Part shown: piece by piece, positions 45,479 to 53,746 of the stretch
Position numbering within the stretch: position 1 is the stretch's first letter
Layout: each line of letters begins with the position of its first letter
Assembly: GCA_943788935.1 (NCBI GenBank)
Contig: CALSSE010000014.1
Coordinates: 24,177-88,176, forward strand
From: an uncultured bacterium
Lineage (GTDB): Bacteria; Myxococcota_A; Bradymonadia; UBA7976; VGTA01
Length of the DNA stretch: 64,000 nucleotides
Direction: 5' to 3'
Program-made: the position numbers and the translations under genes
The notes under the pieces: generated by a model
The model's database searches: none
What the model was told of the DNA's origin: nothing
Seen by the model: only the letters and a program-made list of their open reading frames with translations

Positions 45479-47404
45479 ATGAACGGAAAAAACATTGTAC
45501 TCACCGGTGTATTCACTGAAATAAAACGCTCGGAAGCAACAGCTCAGTTGAAAGCGATGGGCGCGAGCATCGGTAGTGGAGTCACAAAGAAGACCGACAT
45601 ATTATTTGCTGGAGAGCGTGCCGGTTCAAAGCTGGCAAAAGCCGAGGCTCTTGGAATCCAAGTGCTTGGAGAAGCAGGCTTGATGGCCGTTTTGCGAGGT
45701 GACAGTGAACTCAGCATAACGGCTACTCTACCAACTACGATCCATTCAAAAACGTCGTTGGAACAAGTCACCGAACAAGCCGCTAGGGTGCTCGATACAC
45801 CTATAGCACCACCTGAACAGGATATGAGCCTGCCATTTTGGACTGAGGTACCATATACTGCACCAACGCTAGAGCCGGAAACACCACCACTCAGCACGCA
45901 TGAGACGATTCTAAAGCTACTGAAGAAGACAGAGTCTCCTGTCTCATGGGGTGCACTAGGTATACCGATAGGGAATAGTGCTCGACTCTGGGCACACCCT
46001 AATGGTGTCCATTTATTCCGCCAACGCGGCGAACGATACGTCTTGCTAGACAGCCTCGAACGAGGAGGTCGTTCGTGTGTATTTTCTTCTCACTCAAGCG
46101 TTGCAGGGCTACTCAGCTCTGACAGCAAAGATCAGCATTGGGTGTACCTTATCAGTATCAAAGGTGGCTCACTGAACTACAATAGAAAGATGAAGGTAAC
46201 AGCACATCTCACCAATGATTGGCGTGATACCGAGCTCTCTGAAGACAACGGCCACATTATCATGCGGACAACCGCTTCAGCCGATGAACAACGACAATGG
46301 GTACTTCAAAATCTCGAAGTTGTCAGCCACAAACACGCGATAGAAAAACAGCAAAAGAAGGCCTTACGTGACCTCGCAAAGTCAGTGAAATTAAATGGTG
46401 GCATGGGATTAGTTCCTTCCAGTGATGCAGTGGCGCTCCCCACATATACAGTCCATAATCAGATAGCCAAAGTTTCTGATGGGCCGGCTCTTTGGACTGG
46501 ACAAGACGGACATACATGGGAGTTTGTTCCTTATCTAGGTGAGCGTTATCCCAAAGCTATGCATGGTACCTATCTGTTAGAATATCTCCGCCCAGATGGA
46601 ACACGTGTACCCATAGACCTTGGAGTCACTGAGGGGATACGTGAAGGCTATCCGAGACTTTGCGGTGACTATTTACCCCGCATCGGTATTGCTTACAATC
46701 GCCAACAGCGAAGAGAGATCGATAAATGGGATAATCGAGTTGAGCTCGTCGAGGCGGTATTGAGCAACATGCGTGCTGCGCTGTATGAAGGCTTTTATGC
46801 GCACGTATTCGATGATCACAGCAAAGCGCTCGTTTTTAGCATGCCCGCAGGTATGGCCTTTGAAGTTGATTTAAACACAGGCAGTAGCCGGGTAATCGAT
46901 GTGGGTATATCGCAATATCAACAACAGCGCCGGGGTCGCGTACTCGAAATGAGTGTCCGGTCCGATCGGTCTTTTCTGATTCGCTTTGAATCCTGTGTGT
47001 GCTCGGGCCATCTCGATAAACCGCTAGACCTCAAACTTGGATGGGGACGAAGCCTTCGTGTCCATCCCAATGTTTTTGTTATGTATGGCGCCGATGAACC
47101 ACTCTCTCTGAGACCAGAGACACAGCTGAGTTTCTTCATGGAGTATGACATGCCCACCTATGCAGGAATGACATGGGTCGATGGAAAACACGTCCCGTGC
47201 CGCCACCTCCTCCCCTGGCATCAATTCTCACTGCCATTTAGCGGACTAGAGCTGACTATGCCAAACAATACATTGTACGCAGTAGACGAAACAAGATGCT
47301 TTAAATTTGAGGGATTGTCAGCTGCGATCGAGTTTTTGACAACGACATGGGTTCATGCAGATCGCGACACAGCCCCGACCCCAAACCCCGGCTGGAACTT
47401 TTAA
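45479..47404 (+). CDS. BRCT-domain protein with a large uncharacterised C-terminal region
   Basis: 641 residues. Residues 1-75 form a BRCT domain like that at the end of NAD-dependent DNA ligase: KNIVLTGVFTEIKRSEAT, 'MGASIGSGVTKKTDILFAGE' and 'GSKLAKAEALGIQVLGE'. The remaining 560 residues match nothing I know. They include a Pro-rich linker (about 115-140) and a beta-rich region. No signal peptide, so cytoplasmic. BRCT domains bind phosphoproteins or DNA ends, so a DNA-damage or checkpoint-like role is possible but inferred. GAGG precedes ATG 45479. The stop codon lies inside the first copy of a tandem duplication. Composition is close to its flanks, with no helicase or nuclease motif seen. 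Confidence 0.75.
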   Translation: MNGKNIVLTGVFTEIKRSEATAQLKAMGASIGSGVTKKTDILFAGERAGSKLAKAEALGIQVLGEAGLMAVLRGDSELSITATLPTTIHSKTSLEQVTEQAARVLDTPIAPPEQDMSLPFWTEVPYTAPTLEPETPPLSTHETILKLLKKTESPVSWGALGIPIGNSARLWAHPNGVHLFRQRGERYVLLDSLERGGRSCVFSSHSSVAGLLSSDSKDQHWVYLISIKGGSLNYNRKMKVTAHLTNDWRDTELSEDNGHIIMRTTASADEQRQWVLQNLEVVSHKHAIEKQQKKALRDLAKSVKLNGGMGLVPSSDAVALPTYTVHNQIAKVSDGPALWTGQDGHTWEFVPYLGERYPKAMHGTYLLEYLRPDGTRVPIDLGVTEGIREGYPRLCGDYLPRIGIAYNRQQRREIDKWDNRVELVEAVLSNMRAALYEGFYAHVFDDHSKALVFSMPAGMAFEVDLNTGSSRVIDVGISQYQQQRRGRVLEMSVRSDRSFLIRFESCVCSGHLDKPLDLKLGWGRSLRVHPNVFVMYGADEPLSLRPETQLSFFMEYDMPTYAGMTWVDGKHVPCRHLLPWHQFSLPFSGLELTMPNNTLYAVDETRCFKFEGLSAAIEFLTTTWVHADRDTAPTPNPGWNF

Positions 47405-47610
47405 AGTCGACTGTGTAGAACCATTCTACATCTCGCAATAAAGTAAATAAGTATCAGCCTGTAAACAAGTATAAACAAGTTTTCTGCCGTACTCTTTTGT
47501 TAGATAATTTTAAAGTCGACTGTGTAGAACCATTCTACATCTCGCAATAAAGTAAATAAGTATCAGCCTGTAAACAAGTATAAACAAGTTTTCTGCCGTA
47601 CTCTTTTGTT
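47399..47610 (+). repeat. Tandem direct duplication, period 109 bp, with an internal hairpin
   Basis: About 103 bases at 47399-47501 recur identically at 47508-47610. Each copy carries TGTAGAA-CCA-TTCTACA (47414-47430 and 47523-47539), a perfect 7-bp stem, and two nearby TAAACAAGT motifs. Copy 1 includes the BRCT gene's stop codon. Confidence 0.95.
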
Positions 47611-48310
47611 ATATAAAAATTACCAACAAGGCACTTAATAAATCATTGACAAGGTTAACAAATAATCAGCCAAAAGTTTTCATTAAACCCCTTTTCGATC
47701 GAAGTCTGTCTCAAAACGTACATCTGGTGTAATGAACTCTAAAATACCCAAAAGCATATCGACGAGCGTACCCACTAGGCTGCTAGAATGGCCATAGTTG
47801 TTAAAATTCAAGCTCAAGTTTAACGACAATGCGGGTATTAAGACTTTGAGTATCCGTGTCATTTTACTCGTCTGATTAACCTTCGATTTCATGTAGTCAA
47901 TGTGGCACCATATAGATAATTGATCATTAAGCTATATAAGAAAATTAGTTTAACAAGGTTGTTAACTAAAAATCAGAGTGTCTAGATCAGAATGTCTCAT
48001 AGATCTTCTTTTCTCCTTCTCAGAGACTTTCTTCTAATTTATGCCAAAACCTATATCAAAATTCTACCACTGCTCTACCAAGAGATCACGCTGTATATGG
48101 TCATTAGTCCTCAACTGACTTATGGACTCTAGACCCCAAATAGATCTAATAAAGAGTATAAATGATCTCTCATACGCCCATTCATGCATACGATTTCAAG
48201 CGTTATTCCGACTGCAAACATATGGCATGTACATTGCATAAGCATTCGATCGTGTAGATTCTTATATTACATTTCGTAGTGCTACACAGGATTTAACACT
48301 AAACCAAAAA
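47611..48310. other. Intergenic region of about 700 bases, AT-rich
   Basis: No confident gene. A minus-strand ORF at 47683-47892 (69 residues; listed separately) and a 46-residue plus-strand ORF from 47992 have no recognisable features. The region probably contains the promoter of the RTX lipoprotein. Confidence 0.5.
47683..47892 (-). CDS. Doubtful small ORF (69 residues)
   Basis: It has a basic N-terminus and a moderately hydrophobic stretch (ILKVLIPALSLNLSLNF) that could be a signal peptide. There is no Shine-Dalgarno and no known family. It may be the remnant of a small secreted protein or chance. Confidence 0.22.
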   Translation of the reverse strand: MKSKVNQTSKMTRILKVLIPALSLNLSLNFNNYGHSSSLVGTLVDMLLGILEFITPDVRFETDFDRKGV

Positions 48311-49498
48311 ATGAGGTCTTCGATGAAGATTGATATAAAGCCAAAAGTGATTGTAAGTATCAAACTCCTTCACACCATTACACTTTTATTGTGTCTGAGT
48401 TATATTGCGGGATGCGCAGATCCACTAGCTAAAGCGGAAGAAGCAGGTATTCCTCGTAACACCAATGCTGACTATGATGAGATTATTAATGACTATGAGG
48501 AAGAGTCTCAAGAAGCAGATATGGAGGTCTCAGCAGATATGGAGGTCTCAGCAGATATGGAGGTCTCAGCAGATATGGAGGTCTCAGCAGATATGGAGGT
48601 CTCAGCAGATATGGAGATCTCAGCAGATATGGAGGTCTCAGAAGACATGGAGACCACTCCCATGTGTGAGATTCCACCTGGAGGACAATGTGCGGGTGAT
48701 ATCTTTGAAGAATGTCGTGGAAATGTCGTGGTACAAATTAACTGTGCTGAGCAAGAAGAGCGTTGTATAAGTGATGATCAAGGCACACGGTGTGAAGCGG
48801 AAGAAGTAGAAGAAGAGATTGATCTTTGTGTTGTCACTTCTTGTGGAGGAAGAGGGTGGTGTGAGCAAGGAAACTGTATCTGTGACCCGGGGTATCAAGG
48901 TATAGACTGTAATAGCTGTGCACCAGGATGGCAGATTAATGAATTTAATTCTTGCGAACCCTTTACCCGACTGTATGGTACAGAAGCGAACGATGAGATT
49001 TTTGGTGGAGATGCAGGTGAAATCATCCGAGGTCGTGGTGGCAATGATACGCTCAAAGGCTTTGGAGGAGAAGATTATATTAATGGAAATGGTGGTAACG
49101 ACTACATCAATGGTAATACAGGTAGAGATTCAGTCCATGGTGGTTCAGGTGATGATATAGTTAATGGTGGTCAAGATAATGATGCACTGTTTGGTAATAT
49201 AGGTGATGATGAACTTAATGGAGGTCAAGGAAATGATAGGCTTGTCGGTGGTGATGGAGATGATGATTTACTAGGGGGTCTTGGAGATGACCGGTATTCA
49301 CTTGATGGACTTGGACATGATTGGATAAATGATACAGATGGTATAAATGTCGCTCGATGTGCTCCAGGTGTGCGTGTAGATAGACATGACCTAGATGCTG
49401 CTACAGGCGAACACGTCCTCACATTCTCATCTGGTGGCACTCTAACCTATTATGAAGATGACTTAAGGTCAGTGTCAGGCTGTGGTATCACTTTATAG
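48311..49498 (+). CDS. Lipoprotein with (ADMEVS)7 tether, EGF-like domain and RTX repeats
   Basis: 395 residues; ATG 48311 or 48323. Lipobox YIAGC at about 36, an acidic stretch and seven six-residue ADMEVS repeats. Two small Cys-rich segments follow, one EGF-like (CGGRGWCEQGNCICDPGYQG). Then come about ten GGxGxD nonapeptide repeats (about 225-345), the RTX calcium-binding beta-roll, and a C-terminal segment of about 50 residues with a Cys pair. The architecture (lipobox, repeat tether, domain, RTX roll, Cys-containing end) parallels the sulfatase at 11703. No enzyme domain was seen; probable surface binding protein. Confidence 0.85.
   Translation: MRSSMKIDIKPKVIVSIKLLHTITLLLCLSYIAGCADPLAKAEEAGIPRNTNADYDEIINDYEEESQEADMEVSADMEVSADMEVSADMEVSADMEVSADMEISADMEVSEDMETTPMCEIPPGGQCAGDIFEECRGNVVVQINCAEQEERCISDDQGTRCEAEEVEEEIDLCVVTSCGGRGWCEQGNCICDPGYQGIDCNSCAPGWQINEFNSCEPFTRLYGTEANDEIFGGDAGEIIRGRGGNDTLKGFGGEDYINGNGGNDYINGNTGRDSVHGGSGDDIVNGGQDNDALFGNIGDDELNGGQGNDRLVGGDGDDDLLGGLGDDRYSLDGLGHDWINDTDGINVARCAPGVRVDRHDLDAATGEHVLTFSSGGTLTYYEDDLRSVSGCGITL
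48515..48640 (+). repeat. 18-bp minisatellite, 7 units, coding (ADMEVS)7
   Basis: Seven in-frame units of GCAGATATGGAGGTCTCA with a single substitution (ADMEIS in the sixth). A diverged partial unit (EDME) follows. Confidence 0.95.
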
Positions 49499-49951
49499 TT
49501 CTATATATTCGTAAAAGGTCAGTAAGCGGAGGTCAGAGGATCTACTTATACTCTCCAAAGATTGAGCGTTGTTGCGCGCATTTTAGTAAATAGTTCACTT
49601 ATGAAAGTTAAGTGTCTATTTTTTGTATGACAAAAATATCTAGCTGCTACCCTCATGTAGCCCCCCCTAACATACTTTAAATAATTGACTAAATGAGCAT
49701 AAACTCTTCACACCTGTCCGCTGCGTCAACTCTCGAACAGTTAAAGTGTTGAAAGATTGCACACCCATTACGGATTAAGATTTGGCAAACTGTACTACTA
49801 AACTATCCGCTACTTCAAACGACTAGAATCAATGAATAGAGACTGGGGATACGTGAGGCTGCTACCTTGTTTAGACCTTGTTTAAAGATATTTGGCCTAC
49901 CTTATTTATGTACCTTGTTAGTTCTAAGATACTTTCAAAGTTCTCTTATCC
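49499..49951. other. Convergent intergenic region, nothing recognised
   Basis: About 450 bases between converging genes. No ORF, RNA gene or strong hairpin was seen. Confidence 0.55.
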
Positions 49952-51388
49952 TTATTCGCAAGTACTATTCAGAATCAAGTCATCAAACCTAAGATGAGCT
50001 GGAACTGCTCCACTGCCACCGGAAAAGGCCAATATCCCACCCTTGAATCGACTTACGATTTGACTAGAACGTATCTTTTCTTCGCCATCATAAGTGACTA
50101 CTAAGTCTCCATCAATAATTTGAATTCTAACATCATGCCATGCTCCATCTAATAGGTTAGGAATCGCTGCCCATGGATGATCTGGGTCATTGCTCGGAGG
50201 AGGATAATTACATATATCATCGATGGGAATCTCGACATAATTCCCTTCTTCATCAGTAGTATGATGCGGATGCATTAAGTATCCATCATAAGTGATGGCA
50301 ATATGTGGATCTGGGGTAGGGTCTTGATGGGGATTACGTGCACAAGTGTTATAATAAGTATCAAACTCGACAGTGAATGCCTCTGGTCTGGCAAAGGTAC
50401 CCATGGTCTCAGCTTGGGTTAATTCATTACGATAAAGGCTATAGCCCATCCGACTACCAGATAAGGTCAAAAATGTTTCAAGGCTAGGTATAGCCGTTGC
50501 GGGTAATTTCCAAAAGGTCATCGCTAAACCATCTGAGATCTGTTCATTGAGTGGAACATTTAGATTAAGCTCTGCTTCAACCGCCAATTTAAATGACACA
50601 TCAAGTGCAACCGCTTGAATGGGCTGACCGACCAAAAATATACCACCGACAGAGCTTGGCGTTTGATCAGTCATTTCCAACCAACCGCCCTCAGCTTGGT
50701 AGGCATCACCCATTGTATACCAATTAAGTGGATCTAAAGGTGCTGAGAAATCTGTTTCTATGACGCATGGCACATGAACGATCACCTGTGTTGACCACTC
50801 GAAATCCGGGTGGGCAAAGGCTGAAAGAGTCAGTGTATGAGTACCACGGGTGAGTTGATTCAGTTCTGATGTAATACTAAGTGTTACCGGGTCATAGGTA
50901 GTGAGTAAAGGACCTTGTAAGGAAGATTCTAAATAAATCCCAATCGTTCTAGGGTCGATATTTTCTATGCCCACTACAGCCTGTAATAGACCAGGACTCT
51001 GTCTAGATAGCTGCATTTGATCCAATGGTGCACTAATGGTGATCTCTACTCTTGGATCATCTGGACATGGATCATCTGAACCACCACACTGTTCTACATA
51101 AGAGTCGAGACTTACATTCATATCAACAGTCACTTCATAATCTTCTTGAGCTACTTCTTGGTCAATATAGTTGACTCCCATATCAACAGTCATACTTAAA
51201 TCTATGGTATCCATATCTTGACTAATCATATCTTGATTGGCCATATCCCTAAGGTCTTTCTCTCTTGTCGAGTCTGTATCATCACAAGCGTTTTGGGATA
51301 GTAGACAAAACAAGATAATAGCCCTTAACATGATTGGGCTTAAAAGGCGTGGCAATGTAATAAAGTGTCTAGTTAAGTTATAACGCAT
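49952..51388 (-). CDS. Lipoprotein with L-type-lectin-like domain
   Basis: 478 residues from ATG 51388 (TTG 51400 also in frame; GGAA precedes the ATG). Possible lipobox SQNAC at about 35, then 70 acidic residues rich in DM and QDM motifs (a tether). A small Ig-like domain (about 120-215) follows. The C-terminal domain of about 260 residues has the strand pattern of concanavalin-A/L-type lectins: EGGWLEMTDQTPSSVGGIFL, DGLAMTFW, FTVEFDTYYN, 'PHIAITYDG' and GAWHDVRIQIIDGDLVVTYDG. The Asp and Asn residues in VEFDTYYN are possible calcium/sugar ligands. Probable surface glycan-binding protein. Confidence 0.8.
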   Translation of the reverse strand: MRYNLTRHFITLPRLLSPIMLRAIILFCLLSQNACDDTDSTREKDLRDMANQDMISQDMDTIDLSMTVDMGVNYIDQEVAQEDYEVTVDMNVSLDSYVEQCGGSDDPCPDDPRVEITISAPLDQMQLSRQSPGLLQAVVGIENIDPRTIGIYLESSLQGPLLTTYDPVTLSITSELNQLTRGTHTLTLSAFAHPDFEWSTQVIVHVPCVIETDFSAPLDPLNWYTMGDAYQAEGGWLEMTDQTPSSVGGIFLVGQPIQAVALDVSFKLAVEAELNLNVPLNEQISDGLAMTFWKLPATAIPSLETFLTLSGSRMGYSLYRNELTQAETMGTFARPEAFTVEFDTYYNTCARNPHQDPTPDPHIAITYDGYLMHPHHTTDEEGNYVEIPIDDICNYPPPSNDPDHPWAAIPNLLDGAWHDVRIQIIDGDLVVTYDGEEKIRSSQIVSRFKGGILAFSGGSGAVPAHLRFDDLILNSTCE

Positions 51389-51764
51389 ACTAATTTCCAA
51401 TCGAGAATATTAAGACTACATATTCTGCTAAGAGCCTACGCCAAGAATGAAGAAGGAACAAGTTTGAACCACTCCTTGGGCATGAGCTTACATGACCTTA
51501 GTTTAGTATAAACTTAGTCGCCCCCTCAGGATATATCGCCTCCCCTAGATCAAATAAAACAAACAAGATTAAATAAAACTAATAAAGTTGGTTCAAAATT
51601 AAACATAATGACAGCTTAGGACTCGAATACTTATCCATTTAGGCACGCCTCTCCTCTCCTAATCCCAAGCGAGCGAAGGTGTATATCACGTCAACATGTG
51701 AACACCTATGCGGTTAAACAGCAGACTCTAGTGACGATGGCGCTCTGATAGACGCGAGTTGACC
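51389..51764. other. Intergenic region, nothing recognised
   Basis: About 375 bases upstream of the lectin gene, AT-rich. No gene or repeat was seen; promoter of the lectin gene expected. Confidence 0.5.
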
Positions 51765-52153
51765 TCATATAGCAGAGTCGAATGAACAACCACCGAAGAG
51801 CGGAACGCCACCCTCTGGGAAGTGAACGCAGATGTTTTCAACCCCATTCGCGATCGCCTCTCTCAAAGTCGCCGAGGCCTTCTGGAGCTGCGCCTTAAAT
51901 GCGTAATATGCTGACTTGAACGTCTTCAGCCGCCTCACCCGCTGTCACCTCGCCCGCTATCGCCTCCCCAGCTGCGACCTCACCCGCGCTTACTTCGCCT
52001 GCAGTAGAATCGCCGGCAGTGACCTCGCCAGCTGTCATCCACCAGCAGTAGGTTTATTGTTGTCATCATCCTTGCAAGCGATGAGAAAAGATAAAAATCT
52101 CCAACACAAAGAGCTTTTGAATACCTTGCAAAGGTAAGAATATTGATATGCAT
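51765..52153 (-). pseudogene. Decayed lipoprotein gene with TAGE-type repeat tether
   Basis: Reading the minus strand across three frames gives: ATG 52153 and a signal-like start, then (shifted) FLSFLIACKDDDNNKPTAGG with a lipobox LIAC and a stop. Then TAGEVTAGDSTAGEVSAGE and further AGE units follow, to a stop at 51895. Finally, in another frame, a run containing NGVENICVHFPEGGVPLFGG goes to a stop at 51765. This is a lipoprotein of the same lipobox-plus-acidic-repeat type as its neighbours, broken by at least two frameshifts. Confidence 0.7.
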
Positions 52154-52291
52154 TGTGTATATCTTTATTAAAGAATTTGACTAGTGTTTATTATTTAAAT
52201 TTTGTCGAAAAATATACCAAAAAACATCAAAACTAAACAGATAATCATATGACATCAAACAAGCCGATAAAAGGAATGTAGCGAAGAGTTT

Positions 52292-52588
52292 CTAATACGC
52301 GGTGGTGAGGGTGATGTCGATCGCAGGTGCTCCGTTGACCTTGAGCGAGCTCGGCTGGATCGAAGAGGATCTTGTTAGGGAAAGAGTTTTGGTTCTTTTA
52401 CTGTCTGTGCTAACCAAGATGCGACTCCCAATCGCTGTGATGCGATGGGTGATCTGCCCATCATTCCTTATAATGATGACGCGGTTTAAAGCGTACTTTA
52501 ACGCCTCACGGTGCGAGAGATGGTATACCTGCGCCTCTTGAGCAACGCTTTCAATACGCCCGACGTTGCTGATCAACTTCACCGGCAA
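52292..52588 (-). CDS. Unrecognised ORF, possibly a gene fragment
   Basis: 98 residues from TTG 52588, with readable upstream codons back to about 52620. It has protein-like composition (VKLISNVGRIESVAQEAQVY, 'IIIRNDGQITHRITAIG') and no family I recognise. As it sits among broken genes and has no ATG or Shine-Dalgarno, it is more likely a remnant than an intact gene. Confidence 0.3.
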   Translation of the reverse strand: MPVKLISNVGRIESVAQEAQVYHLSHREALKYALNRVIIIRNDGQITHRITAIGSRILVSTDSKRTKTLSLTRSSSIQPSSLKVNGAPAIDITLTTAY

Positions 52589-52677
52589 GACCTGCCCCCA
52601 TGTGTGACAGACGTATCACATTGTAGGAATGATTCGCCTAAAATGTAAGTTTCGGGTAAGCTGATTGGGTTCAACTG

Positions 52678-52915
52678 TTAAACATATTCAATCGTGATCC
52701 CGCCCTGTGGCCCATCGCCCAATAGATACTCAAACTGTGCTTGATCTTGTGGCCTGACGACGAGCAATACCTCTACGGATACCCGCGAGCATCAATGCCG
52801 ACATAGGTAAACAAATCATGCTCTTATCATAAATAGGCAGGAGCTGCTTACATGTCGCAACCGAAGCAAGAAAGAGCCTTGATCCAGTACCTCCAGCTAG
52901 AACTATTCCCGTCAA
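52678..52915 (-). pseudogene. rmlA: rmlA (glucose-1-phosphate thymidylyltransferase) N-terminal fragment
   Basis: GIVLAGGTGSRLF, KQLLPIYDKSM and LMLAGIR match the nucleotide-binding start of RmlA/RfbA. After LAGIR a frameshift occurs, and the homology resumes with RPQDQAQFEYLLGDGPQGG and ITIEYV, then stops. Only about the first quarter of the enzyme remains, and the ATG appears damaged. Confidence 0.85.
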
Positions 52916-52980
52916 TTGTCATCTTCCTTCTGTCTCTGAACACCTAATCGCTCTTGCTGGTAAGAACTTGTTTCTGAGAT

Positions 52981-53572
52981 TTATTCAAGCCACTCTTGAG
53001 CATCTAAGTACCAACTGATGGTTTTGGTTATGCCTTCGGTGAAGGTCACAGATGGACTCCAGTTGAGCTCCGTCTTAATCTTGGTCATGTCGACGGTCTT
53101 GAACGTAAGTAATTTGCTCTGCGTATTGTCGACCGTCTCTCCTCGGCTTGAGTTCATCAAGCAACGTACAAATAAGCTGGACAAGCTCAAGGTTCGAGAG
53201 TTCAGCTTCACCACTAATACTCCACACCGTCCCTAGTTGAGCTTCCTCAAGGACTCGAAGTATACCTGCGATATGGTCATCTGCATGTATCCAGTCTCTT
53301 AACTGTTACTACCATCTCCATAAATAGGTAACGGCTCACCCTTGAGACATTTCATGATCATGAGCGGTATGAGCTTTTTAGGGAATTGCCAAGGTCCATA
53401 GTTATTGCTGCAATGAGTCATGAGTGTTGGTAGCTTGAAGGTCTTATTCCAAGCCCTCACGAAATGGTCTGAAGCGGCCTTGCTCGCAGCATATGGTGAG
53501 TTCGGGAGATAAGGAGATCGCTCTGTAAATGGATGGTCATCAAAACCTAAAAAACCACCCTTCGTTCAAGAT
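52981..53572 (-). pseudogene. rmlB: rmlB (dTDP-glucose 4,6-dehydratase) C-terminal fragment with frameshifts
   Basis: Minus strand gives GFDDHPFTERSPYLPNSPYA, then 'ASKAASDHFVRAW', HCSNNYGPWQFPKKLIPLMI and KGEPLPIYGDG, typical RmlB sequence with the YxxxK active-site motif. A frameshift near 53310 leads to RDWIHADDHIAGILRVLEEA and WSISGEAELSN. A further shift leads to KIKTELNWSPSVTFTEG and the C-terminal WYLDAQEWLE. The first half, including the NAD-binding Gly motif, is absent. With rmlA next to it, this is the wreck of a dTDP-sugar locus. Confidence 0.88.
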
Positions 53573-53746
53573 CCCGCTACCATGCGCCATTTAAAGTTGG
53601 TCAACGAGTTCTGACAGAGCTAAATCAATAGACCCTAATCATCAATGCAGATACATTTAGATAAGAACTCATAAGAGATTATGATAATAGATACTAACAA
53701 GAATTCAGTAAGTATTTGATAAAACCTTAATAGACCATTCTGGACC

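Noticed and set aside
47399..47610. Integron attC-like sites
   Set aside because: GTTAGAT fits the 3' core pattern GTTRRRY, but no matching RYYYAAC core lies at the other end and no integrase or cassette array is present.
47992..48132. 46-residue plus-strand ORF (starts MSHRSSFLLLRDF)
   Set aside because: No Shine-Dalgarno, no family, AT-rich region; likely chance.
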